Below are positions 33,999 through 43,856 of a DNA stretch of 64,000 bases, piece by piece (within the stretch, counting starts at the first letter, position 1; every line of letters starts with the position of its first letter). The stretch covers positions 3,286,001 through 3,350,000 of the forward strand of contig NZ_AP019777.1 of NCBI RefSeq assembly GCF_019669905.1. The letters are read 5' to 3'. The notes under the pieces are model-generated. The model searched no databases. It was not told where the DNA came from and saw only the letters and a list, made by a program, of their open reading frames with translations. The DNA comes from Methylomonas koyamae. Its GTDB lineage: Bacteria > Pseudomonadota > Gammaproteobacteria > Methylococcales > Methylomonadaceae. A program made the translations under genes and the position numbers.

Positions 33999-36873
33999 AA
34001 AAGTTATCCTTGCGGTAACCGTCCAGGTTGGTTTGCAAGAAGGTATCGACGTGGTCGCCGAAACTGCTCAAGCCTTTCAGTTCCAATTGGACGAAAAAGG
34101 CGGTTTCCGGCTTGGTGCTCGGATCGACGAAGGCGATGGTGTTGGCACCGTTGATGAATCGCCGGCCGAGGACGCGGAACCGCCAGCAGCAGTTTTCCTT
34201 CTCGATCCCGATGAAACTTTCCGTGGTTTTGTCGAAATTTAACGAATATTGCCAACGGCCCAAGCCGAACCATTCGCCGAATAGCGGCCAGCGGAACGAT
34301 ACGTCGGTCTGCGAGATGGTTTGCGAAAATACTTGTGTCGTATTGTTTTGGTTGACGGTCTGCACCACGTCCTGCGGATTGGCGCGGCGGTAGCGGTAAC
34401 CGATATTCAGGATCTGGTTCGGCTGCATCCGGTACTTCAACGCAAACTGGCCGCGCGACAGGCTATTCAACTCGGGATCCCATTGGGCACCGGTGGTGTA
34501 GCGAAGATGCCGGCTAACCTGGCCGCTGAGCTCGCCGATAAAGTTGGAAGTGCTGCTGGTCTGCGGTTGGGCGAAAGGCCGTAAGGTCGGGTTGTTGCGG
34601 TCGAACAAGTCGACGGTGCGGTCTTCGAAATACAAAATCTGGCCCAATGTCAATTTGAGCGGTTCGAGTCCGGTAGTCGAATCGATAAAGCGCGACGAGG
34701 CGGCCAACGTAATCTGGTTGGCGTCCTGGATCCGATCGTAGCCGGAAAAGCGGTTTTCCCGGAATAAACTGTAAAAGTTGGTATCGAACAAAGCTGTATC
34801 GAAAATCGGGATATTGCTCTGGTCTTTACGCGGGATATACAGATAGAACAGGCGCGGCTCCAAGGTGTTGACATAGGGCGTACCGGAGATCTGCATATCC
34901 TTTTCGAACACGATACCGCTGTCCACCGAAAATACCGGCAATGTCCGGGAAATGCTGCTCGGCAGCCCGGCGACAGTCTGATTGCTGAGTTGGTATTGGG
35001 AATACAACGCCGAAATTTTCGGTATGAAAAAGCCCTCGCTGCTTTCCAACGGAAAGCTGACCGACGGTGCCACATTAAAACGCTGGCCGTTGACCAGGGT
35101 CTTGTGGCTGAAGTAGCTGTATTGGTTGTCCAACGCCAGGGTCAGCGGAAAATCGTCGAAGGCGTGGGAAAAATTCATGCCGATGCGCGGCAGTACGTCG
35201 TAAGGCAATAAGTTGTCGGTGATGGTCTTGTCCACCGACTGGTAGTGGTAACCGGCAGCCGATAAGTACATGCCGGTGCGGGCGTAGGTCAGCATTCCCG
35301 TACTGGGCAGGTAACTGGTATTTTGAAAACCGAGCGCGTTGTTCAAGTCGTTGAAATAAGTCTTGTCGGAGACGTAGTTCAAATCCAACAACGAACTCAG
35401 GCCCGGCAGCCATAAGGTCTGGTCCTTCAAGCTCGCCGAATAGCGCGCCTTGTTCGCCAACTGGTCGTGCGGCATATATTCGGCGGCAAAGGTGCCGCGC
35501 GACATATCGGTCAGGTAGCGGAATTTGTTGCGTATCTGCTCGCCCCGTTTGCTCATGTAGCGCGGCGTGACGATGTCGTCGAAGTTGGGCGCGATGTTCC
35601 AATAGAACGGCAAGCTGGCGTCGAAACCGTTGCGTTGCGTGCTGCCCCAGGTCGGTGCCAGGAAACCGGACAAACGCCGGTTATCAGTCGGAAACGAGAT
35701 ATACGGCGTATACAACACCGGGACGCCTTTGAATTCCAGCCAGGCATTCTTCGCCGAACCCTGCCCGCTTTCGCGGTTGATCTTCAAACGCGCAGCATGC
35801 ACCACCCAATCCTGGTTGCCCGGCGCACAACTGGTAAACGCCGCTTCGTTATAACGCGACAAACTTTTGCTGTCCCGATAGACCACATCGGCGCTGCCGC
35901 GAAACGGTGCTTGCGGCACGATGAATTGGGCCTTGCGCAGGCGGGCCTCGTCTTTACCCATATTCAACGACAAGGTTTCGCTGGACATCGCCAACTGGTC
36001 TTCGCTGTACAGTACGCCGCCCTGGGCGTCTAAAGTCTCGGCGACCGTGTCGTAACTGGCCTTGTCCGCCACCAAATGCTGGTCAGCCCGGTTCATGTCG
36101 ACATTGCCGGCAAAATTCAGCACTTCGCCGTCGAAGACTTCGGAAAAGTCGGCATTGATCTCGGTGGTTGCCGCGTCTCTGGCCTCTTTGGAGGTCGCCT
36201 TGATTTTCGGCTTCCTTTTACCCCACACCTCGCAACTTTGCCACGGGTCGCGATCGAATTCGGCCCGCAAGGTCTGGAAATCGCGTTCCTGACGATGGCT
36301 GAATGCCGGAGCGAACCACAGCGAGCCGGCCACATCGGCAACGCCGTTTTCGTCGACGATATGCGCTTCGCCTCTGGGATCGGCACCGACCAAATTACAG
36401 TCCCAACCGCTTTTGGCATCCCCGGCTTTACAGGTCCAACCTTGGGTTCTGCCGCCACCGGCCGCGACCTGAGTTTTGGGCTCTACTTTCTCTACTTCCG
36501 GCTTTGGGTTCTCTCCGACTTTGACCCGCAGTTTCTGCGGCTCGGCAGCGGATTTCTCCACCACTTTCACCGCTTCTTTAACCGGCTCTTTGCTCAGCTC
36601 AGGTTTCTGCGACTGTTGCAGCGGAGCCGGCGCCACCGCGGCAGGCGGCTGGGCCACAATTTCCGGTTTGGCAGGATTGGCCGGCTCGGCCGGAGCGGTT
36701 TTTACCGTTTGCGCTGGCTGCGGGGGTTCCGGAGCGTTAGCGGGACCTTGGTTAAGACAGGTCCATTCGCCGTTTTTGGTTTGTTCACAATTCCATGCCG
36801 AGTTATTGGCGGCGGAGGCGAGCCCGGTGATGAACATCAAGGCTGAAGAAATTGTATAAAACCGATAATTCAT
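33991..36873 (-). CDS. lptD: LPS-assembly protein LptD
   Basis: A 960-residue outer-membrane translocon for lipopolysaccharide. A signal peptide (to about residue 21) is followed by a long Pro/Ala/Glu/Lys-rich insert flanked by two W-x-C motif pairs (SAWNCEQ...GEWTCL near 27 and GWTCKAG...SGWDCNL near 150). The N-terminal OstA-like beta-jellyroll then starts (DEVLNFAGNVDMNRADQHL-type), and the barrel has the C-terminal Cys pair ENCCWRFRV needed for inter-domain disulfides. Longer than the E. coli homolog by nearly 180 residues because of the insert. Divergent from amgK. Confidence 0.95.
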   Translation of the reverse strand: MNYRFYTISSALMFITGLASAANNSAWNCEQTKNGEWTCLNQGPANAPEPPQPAQTVKTAPAEPANPAKPEIVAQPPAAVAPAPLQQSQKPELSKEPVKEAVKVVEKSAAEPQKLRVKVGENPKPEVEKVEPKTQVAAGGGRTQGWTCKAGDAKSGWDCNLVGADPRGEAHIVDENGVADVAGSLWFAPAFSHRQERDFQTLRAEFDRDPWQSCEVWGKRKPKIKATSKEARDAATTEINADFSEVFDGEVLNFAGNVDMNRADQHLVADKASYDTVAETLDAQGGVLYSEDQLAMSSETLSLNMGKDEARLRKAQFIVPQAPFRGSADVVYRDSKSLSRYNEAAFTSCAPGNQDWVVHAARLKINRESGQGSAKNAWLEFKGVPVLYTPYISFPTDNRRLSGFLAPTWGSTQRNGFDASLPFYWNIAPNFDDIVTPRYMSKRGEQIRNKFRYLTDMSRGTFAAEYMPHDQLANKARYSASLKDQTLWLPGLSSLLDLNYVSDKTYFNDLNNALGFQNTSYLPSTGMLTYARTGMYLSAAGYHYQSVDKTITDNLLPYDVLPRIGMNFSHAFDDFPLTLALDNQYSYFSHKTLVNGQRFNVAPSVSFPLESSEGFFIPKISALYSQYQLSNQTVAGLPSSISRTLPVFSVDSGIVFEKDMQISGTPYVNTLEPRLFYLYIPRKDQSNIPIFDTALFDTNFYSLFRENRFSGYDRIQDANQITLAASSRFIDSTTGLEPLKLTLGQILYFEDRTVDLFDRNNPTLRPFAQPQTSSTSNFIGELSGQVSRHLRYTTGAQWDPELNSLSRGQFALKYRMQPNQILNIGYRYRRANPQDVVQTVNQNNTTQVFSQTISQTDVSFRWPLFGEWFGLGRWQYSLNFDKTTESFIGIEKENCCWRFRVLGRRFINGANTIAFVDPSTKPETAFFVQLELKGLSSFGDHVDTFLQTNLDGYRKDNFFE

Positions 36874-36968
36874 GTTTTGGCGAATGCGGCTAAATTGGCT
36901 TAGCGGATTGGAAATCGAATAAAATGCATCGGATCATTTTACCTTAGGTTTCTCAGCAAATAACAAAA

Positions 36969-37973
36969 ATGTACGACTCCAGCATGGAAGACCGTCGCCT
37001 GGCGGCGCTAGTCGATTGGCTGCAACGCGATTTGTCGCTCGATATCAGCCAGCTCTCCCCTGCCTCCAGCGATGCCAGCTTCCGCCGTTACTTTCGCGTC
37101 GTTCATGCCGGCGGCGTGCAGATAGCGATGGACGCCCCGCCCGAGAAAGAAAACTGCGCAGCCTTTATCCGCATAGCCGGTTTAATGCGGGACGCCGGCA
37201 TCCACGTGCCCGCCGTTTACCACAGCGATACCCGGCAAGGTTTTTTGCTGCTGGAAGACCTGGGCAGCGAAAATTTGCTGGACCGCCTAACTCCGGCAAC
37301 GGCCGACGCGCTCTATGCCAAGGCCTTGGACAGCTTGTTCGAGTTGCAACGCAACGTGGACACCACTACTTGCCAATTACCGGAATACGATGCGGCGTTC
37401 ATCGAACGCGAATTGGGCATTTTTTACGAATGGTTCCTGCAAAAATTGGTCGGCTTGGAACTGCCGCAGCCGCTGGCGGCGCAATTGAACCGGACTCTGG
37501 TCGAGTCGGCATTGGCACAACCGCGGGTCTGCGTACACCGCGACTACCACTCCCGCAACCTGATGCTGCCGGCCAACGGCGGCCTCGGCGTGATCGATTT
37601 TCAAGACGCCGTGGTCGGACCGATCAGCTACGATCCGGTCTCGTTATTGCGCGATTGTTACATAGCCTGGCCGGAACATCGCGTCGACGAATGGGTACAG
37701 GCCTACCACGCCCGCCTGTGCGAAAGCCGCTTGCTGGACGCGGATTATCCGCAATTTCGGCGCTGGTTCGATCTGATGGGCCTGCAACGCCACTTGAAAG
37801 CGATCGGCATCTTCGCCAGATTGCACTTGCGCGACGGCAAACCGAATTATTTGGCCGACATTCCGCGCACATTTGCCTACGTGGAATCCGTCTGCGCCCG
37901 CTACCCGGAACTCGGCCAATTCCGCCAATTTTTACAAGATTCGCTTAAACCCGCCTACCCGCCGATCCGATGA
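36969..37973 (+). CDS. amgK: N-acetylmuramate/N-acetylglucosamine kinase
   Basis: A 334-residue aminoglycoside-phosphotransferase-fold kinase that phosphorylates MurNAc (and GlcNAc) at C1 in cell-wall recycling. The catalytic loop VCVHRDYHSRNLM and the metal motif VIDFQDAVVGP are clear, as is FLLLEDLGSENL. It overlaps murU by 4 bases (ATGA). The pair gives a direct route to UDP-MurNAc, bypassing the fosfomycin target step, as known in Pseudomonas. Divergent from lptD, the usual context. Confidence 0.95.
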   Translation: MYDSSMEDRRLAALVDWLQRDLSLDISQLSPASSDASFRRYFRVVHAGGVQIAMDAPPEKENCAAFIRIAGLMRDAGIHVPAVYHSDTRQGFLLLEDLGSENLLDRLTPATADALYAKALDSLFELQRNVDTTTCQLPEYDAAFIERELGIFYEWFLQKLVGLELPQPLAAQLNRTLVESALAQPRVCVHRDYHSRNLMLPANGGLGVIDFQDAVVGPISYDPVSLLRDCYIAWPEHRVDEWVQAYHARLCESRLLDADYPQFRRWFDLMGLQRHLKAIGIFARLHLRDGKPNYLADIPRTFAYVESVCARYPELGQFRQFLQDSLKPAYPPIR

Positions 37974-38686
37974 AAGCCATGATTCTCGCCGCCGGACGCG
38001 GCGAACGAATGCGTCCGTTGACCGACCATACCCCAAAACCGCTGCTGAGAGCCGCCGGCAAACCGCTAATCGAGTACACCCTGGAAAATCTGGCGGCCGC
38101 CGGTTTTTGCCAGATCGTGATCAATATCGCCCACCTGGGCGCACAGATTAAGGACTATTGCGGCAGCGGCGCCCGCTGGGGCCTGTCGATCGCCTATTCC
38201 GACGAAGGCGAAACCGCATTGGAAACGGCCGGCGGTATCGCCAAGGCCTTGCCGCTGTTAGGCGATGCGCCGTTCTTGGCCGTCAACGCCGATATCGTTT
38301 GCGATTTCCCGCTGCGGGAATTGCGCGAGGTAACCCCGGATCTGGCGCATTTGGTCATGATCGACAACCCGCCGCACCACCCCGAGGGCGATTTCGCACT
38401 GGCCGGTTCCGGCTTGCTGGCCGCGCATGGGGAAACCAAATTGACATTCAGCGGTATCGGCGTTTACCGCCCAGAATTATTCGAGGGCATTCCGGTCGCC
38501 CCGCTCAAATTGCGCCCGGTGCTGGATCGGGCGATACGCAACCAGCGCATAGGCGGACAAAAACATTCCGGCTTGTGGCTCGATATCGGCACCCCCGACC
38601 GGTTGGCCGAATTCGGCAACCTCATCGCCTGCGGCAGCGGCGCGGCCAGCGTTTGGGCAGGCCGATCCGCCGTCAAAACGGCTTGA
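37970..38686 (+). CDS. murU: N-acetylmuramate-1-phosphate uridylyltransferase
   Basis: A 238-residue nucleotidyltransferase. The N-terminal signature MILAAGRGERMRPLTDHTPKPLL, with the G-x-G-x-R-x-R-P-loop, is followed by the sugar-binding and metal motifs (VNADIVCDF; LDIGTPDRL). Makes UDP-MurNAc from MurNAc-1-P made by AmgK. ATGA overlap with amgK indicates coupling. Its stop overlaps the convergent hemJ stop by 14 bases. Confidence 0.94.
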   Translation: MKAMILAAGRGERMRPLTDHTPKPLLRAAGKPLIEYTLENLAAAGFCQIVINIAHLGAQIKDYCGSGARWGLSIAYSDEGETALETAGGIAKALPLLGDAPFLAVNADIVCDFPLRELREVTPDLAHLVMIDNPPHHPEGDFALAGSGLLAAHGETKLTFSGIGVYRPELFEGIPVAPLKLRPVLDRAIRNQRIGGQKHSGLWLDIGTPDRLAEFGNLIACGSGAASVWAGRSAVKTA

Positions 38687-39098
38687 CCACGGCCAAGATC
38701 ACGATCGCAAACAGAAACAACACCGGGATCTCGTTGACCCAGCGGAAATAAACGTGGGAATGGCGGTTACGGTCATGTTTGAAATCCAACAGCCATTTGC
38801 CGCAAAAGCCGTGGTACACCGCCAACAACAGCAGTAACGCCAATTTCAGGTGTAACCAACCGCTGGCCGAATACAACATCCAAGCATAATCGGCCAGCAT
38901 CCAGACGCCGAAGGCAAAGGTACACACCATCCCCGGCGTCATGATGCCGTAATACAACTTACGTTCCATGGTTTTGAAACGCTCGTTGCTGATACTGTCG
39001 TCGCTCATCGCGTGGTAAACAAACAAACGCGGCAGATAAAACAAGCCGGCGAACCAAGTCACCATAAAAATTAAATGTAACGCTTTCAACCACAACAT
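38673..39098 (-). CDS. hemJ: Protoporphyrinogen oxidase HemJ (CopD-like)
   Basis: A 141-residue four-helix membrane protein of the HemJ/UPF0093 group. The start at ATG 39098 gives MLWLKALHLIFMVTWFAGL with the key His; RLFVYHA and the HLKLALLLLLAVYHGF segment supply other conserved residues. It converts protoporphyrinogen IX to protoporphyrin IX in heme synthesis in bacteria without HemG or HemY. The last 14 bases overlap murU. Confidence 0.88.
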   Translation of the reverse strand: MLWLKALHLIFMVTWFAGLFYLPRLFVYHAMSDDSISNERFKTMERKLYYGIMTPGMVCTFAFGVWMLADYAWMLYSASGWLHLKLALLLLLAVYHGFCGKWLLDFKHDRNRHSHVYFRWVNEIPVLFLFAIVILAVVKPF

Positions 39099-39113
39099 GA
39101 CCAAGCCCGCCGT

Positions 39114-39605
39114 TCAGCGCAAAGTCTGGTCTTTAGCGGCCGGCCCGCTCGGCGTAACCGGGGCTACCGGCGCTTGCGGAACCGTCGGCGCCGGCAAGAC
39201 CACCGGCGGCGCAACTATCATGACCGGGTTGGCGCCTTGCTGAGCCTGGCGTTCCAGAGCCGCGGCCTGTCTTTGTTGTGCTTCAACCTGCTGCTGATGG
39301 GCAATCGCGCTCTGTTTCAATGCGGCGGCGGATTCGGTTTGGTTCCTGAGTATCGCCTCGCGCCGCTCGGTTTCCAGTTTCGCGGCTTTTTTGGCGTCGT
39401 ATTCGCTTTCCAAGGCCTCGCGCTTGGCTTTGGCCGCAGCCTCCACTTCCGGATCGGCTTGGATATCCAATTGCTCGGCTTTAGCCGCGGTTTGGCACGG
39501 CTTCGATTGGTAAACGGTCTTGCCGTCCTTACCCGTACATTTGTATACCTCGGCATGCGCATGCTGCCAGGCGAAAACCAGCGTGAACAGAACTAGAAAC
39601 CTCAT
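39114..39605 (-). CDS. DUF4124 secreted protein with coiled-coil
   Basis: A 163-residue protein with a signal peptide (MRFLVLFTLVFAWQHAHA), a DUF4124-type N-domain (VYKCTGKDGKTVYQSKPC) and a long Ala/Glu/Lys/Gln-rich coiled-coil, ending in a Pro/Val-rich tail. Likely periplasmic. The function of DUF4124 proteins is not established. It lies just upstream of hemJ on the same strand. Confidence 0.8.
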   Translation of the reverse strand: MRFLVLFTLVFAWQHAHAEVYKCTGKDGKTVYQSKPCQTAAKAEQLDIQADPEVEAAAKAKREALESEYDAKKAAKLETERREAILRNQTESAAALKQSAIAHQQQVEAQQRQAAALERQAQQGANPVMIVAPPVVLPAPTVPQAPVAPVTPSGPAAKDQTLR

Positions 39606-39715
39606 CAGACACCTCTCCGATACGTCGTTATGCTAAAGGCCCTAGTCTAGGGCAAAGCGGCCCGATTTTCCGCAAACCGGCAAAAATCGCGTTTCTAATC
39701 GCTGCCGGCACAGCA

Positions 39716-40087
39716 TTAACCACCCAAATCTTCGTCGGCCAATTCGGCCAACGTATCCCTGTGCTCGCGCCGGATCAACATCAGATTTCTGGCATAGACA
39801 AAAGTACCCGGCAATTGCCCCAGGATGATCACCGGATCGACCCGGTGAATGCCGTATAACAACACGATCACGCCGCCGGATAAACTGAAATACCAAAAAC
39901 TGACCGGGATGATGCTTTTCTGGTGGCGTTCGCTATGAATCCATTGCACGATGAAGCGCATCATGAACAGCGACTGACCGACCAAACCGATCGTGAGCCA
40001 GATGATGTCGTTGGAATCCATGCTGGACAAATGATGCTGCCATTTGTCCAGCACACGGCCAAGAAAATTAAAGATGCCCTGCTCCAT
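39716..40087 (-). CDS. LAB_N (lipid A biosynthesis N-terminal domain) membrane protein
   Basis: A 123-residue protein with LAB_N-type membrane helices (WLTIGLVGQSLFMMRFIVQW, then IPVSFWYFSLSGGVIVLLY and LGQLPGTFVYARNLMLI). The start is ATG 40087, with 'aggtg' upstream; a TTG at 40102 is less likely. Adjacent GT2 and GT39 genes indicate a lipid-linked glycosylation or lipid A decoration pathway. Such small LAB_N proteins may flip or hold the lipid-linked sugar. Confidence 0.85.
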   Translation of the reverse strand: MEQGIFNFLGRVLDKWQHHLSSMDSNDIIWLTIGLVGQSLFMMRFIVQWIHSERHQKSIIPVSFWYFSLSGGVIVLLYGIHRVDPVIILGQLPGTFVYARNLMLIRREHRDTLAELADEDLGG

Positions 40088-40129
40088 CACACACCTACGC
40101 AATTCAGTACGAAAAAGGCGGTAACACGG

Positions 40130-40855
40130 TTAACCACGCGCCACCTCGCTGACTTGCGCCAGGCTGTGGCGCCGTTTCAGCCACACCACGCCCAAAATAT
40201 CGACGATGCCGACCAACGCCCGATCCAGCGTGCCGTATTTGGATTGGCCGAAGTTGCGCGGCCGGTGGCCGACTTTTACCGAAATCACCCGGCCGCCGGC
40301 CATTTGCACCAAGGCCGGCAAGAAGCGGTGAATATGGTCGAAGTAAGGTAACGCCAGGAATTTATCGCGCAGAAACAACTTCAAGCCGCAACCGGTATCC
40401 GGCGTGGCATCGTGCAAAATCGCCTGGCGCACGGCATTGGCGAATTTCGACGAGAATTTGCGCCAGCCGGTGTCGTTGCGCTGGTGGCGATGGCCGGCCA
40501 GCATCCACAATTGCGGATCGTTTTCCGCTTGCCAAGCTGCGACCAGATGCGGAATGTCGGCCGGGTCGTTCTGGCCGTCGCCGTCCAGCGTCGCGATCCA
40601 GGAATAACGCGCGGCCAGCACGCCACTGTGCACGGCCCGACTTTGGCCGCAACTGCGCTGATGTTGCAACACCCGTAGCGCCGGGTATTGCTGCATGGCC
40701 CGCTGCAACTTGGCCGCGGTATCGTCGGTACTGCCGTCGTCGACGAATATCATTTCGTAAGCGTCACGGCCGTTCAAGGCCTGGTCAATTTCCGCGATTA
40801 ACGCGTCGACATTATCGGTTTCGTTATGAACGGGAACTACGACAGAAATTTGCAT
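40130..40855 (-). CDS. GT2 glycosyltransferase (DPM1/ArnC-like)
   Basis: A 241-residue family 2 glycosyltransferase with PVHNETDNVDALI, FVDDGSTDDTAAKL and ATLDGDGQNDPADI (metal/nucleotide motifs). It lacks the long membrane tail of ArnC and so is probably a soluble or peripheral enzyme that moves a sugar to a polyprenyl phosphate. It is 42 bases from the LAB_N gene and close to the GT39 gene. Together they can decorate lipid A or another envelope glycan. Confidence 0.88.
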   Translation of the reverse strand: MQISVVVPVHNETDNVDALIAEIDQALNGRDAYEMIFVDDGSTDDTAAKLQRAMQQYPALRVLQHQRSCGQSRAVHSGVLAARYSWIATLDGDGQNDPADIPHLVAAWQAENDPQLWMLAGHRHQRNDTGWRKFSSKFANAVRQAILHDATPDTGCGLKLFLRDKFLALPYFDHIHRFLPALVQMAGGRVISVKVGHRPRNFGQSKYGTLDRALVGIVDILGVVWLKRRHSLAQVSEVARG

Positions 40856-40927
40856 AAACTCGGTAAAAGTAAAAAAGTTGGTAATTATATCAAACGCTTA
40901 AAGCAAAACCGGATTATTATCGCCCCG

Positions 40928-42511
40928 TCATAGCGGCTTGAGCCGGCCAAACTGGTCGGCACGGCGAAATACCAGCCAGTATTCGCGGTGACCCTGCATA
41001 TAAAAAACATCCTCCGGCTTGTCTTTTTCCAGCGAAACCAAGTAGCCGGCGGGATGGCTCAGCGCCCAGCGCTCGGCCTCGGCAGCCGTCGCCAATACCG
41101 GCAACGGTTCGGTCAATCGCCCCAGAAAATTCAACTGGCCTTGGTAATTGCCGACGTAAACGTAAGGCACGCCCTGCTCGTTGAACGACTTGACCTGCAG
41201 CGCCGCCGGACGTAAATCGTAGGCCAAGCCGACATATCGAAAGAAGAAGATAAAACCGGCGAAAACCGCCGCGACCACGGCTGCCGACAGGGCCGCCGCC
41301 GGCACTGCCCGCCATCGCCAAACTGCAACGGCCAAGCCCAATGCCACCGCCAATACGCAGCTCCCCCAGTCCATCCTGACGCTCTGCACCCATTGCAACT
41401 TGGCCAAACCCGGTATCTGCGGCAGCAGCAGTAAAAAAATCCCGACCAGCGCAAACAAAGCCGGAACTAAGGATTCCGCGGCGACGGAACAGGCTGGGCG
41501 GCTGCGCGACAACACCCTGGCGACGACCAGCGCGAAAGCCGGCAGCATCGGTACCAGATAATGCAATTGCTTGCTCGGCAGAGCCGAAAACACTACGAAT
41601 ACCGAAACCAGCCAGATCGAGCTGAACGCCAAACCTTTATCTCCGGCAAAACCCTGGCGCAATCCCGCCCATAAACGCGGCCAGAATAGCCACGGAAACA
41701 ATAACAGCGGCAAGAACTGCAAATACCAGAAAAACGGCCGGGTATGGATTTTGGTACCCACCGTGCGGTCCGCGGTTTGGTGCCACAGAATCGCATCGCC
41801 GTATTCTTGGCCGCCGGCTTGAGCCGCGGGCAGCGCCCAGGACAAAGCCAACGCCGCGCCAACCGCAATCGCTGCCAGCAGCCCTAGCCACCACGCCTTG
41901 TCCGGCGCGTGGCGATCCGCCCGCCAGAATTTGGCGAGCACAGCGGTAGGCAGCAAGTGCAGAAAAACCACCGGCCCCTTGGCCAACAAGCCCAAACCGA
42001 TCGCCAAGCCGAAGTAAAGCCAGCCCTTGCGGACTTGGCCGCCCACCGCCGCCAACAGACCGACCATGCCCAGCATCACACAATCCGTCAGCAAGATGTC
42101 GAACATGGTCGACGTAGCAAACAAAGTCCAAAGCAAGGTACCGGCCAGTACCCACGGCGCCAATCCGGCAACATCGGCCTGCCCGGGCCAAAGCATTGCC
42201 GCCAAGCGCCGAACCAGCAGCAAATTAACCAGCGCCGCCAACGGCCCCACCAAACGCGGCCACCAATCGTTGACGCCGAACACGCCCCAACCGGCCTGGA
42301 TCAACCAAAACAACAGCGGCGGTTTATGGCTGTAGGTGTGCCCGTTCAAATACGGCACTAAAAAATCGCCGCGCAGCCACATCTCCCAGGCCACGCTCAG
42401 ATAACGGGTTTCGTCGATCGGAATCGGCGCACGAAAAAAAACGCTGAGGCTCAGCAAGAACCAGAGTAAAAATACACCCCAACGGTAAATCGGATCGCTA
42501 GATACGTTCAT
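40928..42511 (-). CDS. GT39/ArnT-like membrane glycosyltransferase
   Basis: A 527-residue polytopic GT-C enzyme. The motif PIDETRYLSVAWEM at residue 30 carries the catalytic acidic residues, and about eleven membrane segments follow. The C-terminal periplasmic part is about 100 residues. It uses a polyprenyl-phosphate sugar on the periplasmic side to modify lipid A or another acceptor. The GT2 gene supplying such a donor lies next downstream. Confidence 0.87.
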   Translation of the reverse strand: MNVSSDPIYRWGVFLLWFLLSLSVFFRAPIPIDETRYLSVAWEMWLRGDFLVPYLNGHTYSHKPPLLFWLIQAGWGVFGVNDWWPRLVGPLAALVNLLLVRRLAAMLWPGQADVAGLAPWVLAGTLLWTLFATSTMFDILLTDCVMLGMVGLLAAVGGQVRKGWLYFGLAIGLGLLAKGPVVFLHLLPTAVLAKFWRADRHAPDKAWWLGLLAAIAVGAALALSWALPAAQAGGQEYGDAILWHQTADRTVGTKIHTRPFFWYLQFLPLLLFPWLFWPRLWAGLRQGFAGDKGLAFSSIWLVSVFVVFSALPSKQLHYLVPMLPAFALVVARVLSRSRPACSVAAESLVPALFALVGIFLLLLPQIPGLAKLQWVQSVRMDWGSCVLAVALGLAVAVWRWRAVPAAALSAAVVAAVFAGFIFFFRYVGLAYDLRPAALQVKSFNEQGVPYVYVGNYQGQLNFLGRLTEPLPVLATAAEAERWALSHPAGYLVSLEKDKPEDVFYMQGHREYWLVFRRADQFGRLKPL

Positions 42512-42702
42512 GTAGAAAATTTTGTAGCTGTAGCGGCTGGCTGCCGTCGCAACGCAAGACCGGACTAAAACCGATAGCCAAAGCCAGATTCATGCCATTG
42601 TGTAGATAGAGCGGTTCAGAAGTCACGCTCCGCAATTGAAAACGCCCGCGGCCGCCGCTTCAGGTTGATATGAACCGATGCAACGGTTGAATTGCCCCGC
42701 CG

Positions 42703-43743
42703 CTAAACCTGCAAACGCCAGGCAAGCGATTCCCCGGCACGCAGCGGCGTGATGGCAACGCCCGAATCGGCATCGGCGTATACCTCGGGCACCTGCCACA
42801 CCTGTTTGGTCAAGGTCACCGTGCCGCTGTTGCGCGGCAACCCATAGAAATCGGCGCCGAAATCGCTGGCGAAGCCCTCCAACTTATCCAAAGCACCGAC
42901 CGAAGCGAAGGCTTCCGCATATAACTCCAGTGCGATCGGCGCAGTGAAACAACCGGCACAACCGCATGGATTTTCCTTAAGCGAAGTCAAATGCGGCGCG
43001 CTGTCGGTGCCGAGAAAAAATTTCGGGTTGCCGCCGGTCGCCGCGCTTAGTAAGGCCTGGCGGTGATGCTCGCGCTTCAGAATCGGCAGACAGTAATAAT
43101 GCGGCCGAATCCCGCCCGCCAGCATAGCATTCCGGTTATAAAGCAGATGTTGCGGCGTGATCGTCGCGCCGACATTGGCCGCAGCCGATTCGACAAATTG
43201 CACGGCTTCTGCGGTAGTCAAGTGTTCGACGACAATCCGCAATCCCGGAAATTGGCGCACAATCCGGCTAAGCGTGCGGTCGATGAAGATTTTTTCGCGA
43301 TCGAAAATATCGTATTCGGCATCGGTGACTTCACCGTGAACCAGTAACGGCACGCCGTATTTTTCCATCGCTTCCAACAGCGGATAAGCCGCGTCGATAT
43401 TGGCGACGCCGCCATCGGAATTGGTCGTCGCGCCGGCCGGATATAGCTTGAAGGCATAGACGTGTGCACAGTCAGCAGCGTTCTTTATTTCTTCCGCTGT
43501 CGTGTTTCCGGTCAGATATAGCGTCATCAAGGGCTGAAAAGCGGAGCCCTCCGGAAGCGCGTCCAGTATTTCCTGCCGGTAATTTAACGCTTGCGCCACG
43601 GTCGTGACCGGCGGCTTCAGATTGGGCATGACGATCGCCCTTGCGAATTGCCTGGCGCTATGGCCGATGACCGACCGCAACATACTTCCGTTTCTGACGT
43701 GCAAATGCCAGTCGTCGGGCTGGCGGATGGTCAATTTGTCCAT
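42703..43743 (-). CDS. pyrC: Dihydroorotase
   Basis: A 346-residue class II dihydroorotase of pyrimidine synthesis. The metal site residues are present: DDWHLHVR-type (PDDWHLHVRNG), the carboxylated Lys in FKLYPAGATTNS, HGEVT, VEHLTTAEAV and GTDSAPH. Length is typical. It is divergent from the FmdB-like gene; the 191-base gap before the GT39 gene (42512-42702) shows no gene. Confidence 0.97.
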   Translation of the reverse strand: MDKLTIRQPDDWHLHVRNGSMLRSVIGHSARQFARAIVMPNLKPPVTTVAQALNYRQEILDALPEGSAFQPLMTLYLTGNTTAEEIKNAADCAHVYAFKLYPAGATTNSDGGVANIDAAYPLLEAMEKYGVPLLVHGEVTDAEYDIFDREKIFIDRTLSRIVRQFPGLRIVVEHLTTAEAVQFVESAAANVGATITPQHLLYNRNAMLAGGIRPHYYCLPILKREHHRQALLSAATGGNPKFFLGTDSAPHLTSLKENPCGCAGCFTAPIALELYAEAFASVGALDKLEGFASDFGADFYGLPRNSGTVTLTKQVWQVPEVYADADSGVAITPLRAGESLAWRLQV

Positions 43744-43856
43744 ATTCTCCGGGCGTTTTCATTTAAAATGGCGCGACATTCTAGCATTAAGGGCCTTGAA
43801 AATTTAAAACCAGCCCTTAGTAAGCGGTTTTTAGAGACTTTCAATTGGAGAAGCAG

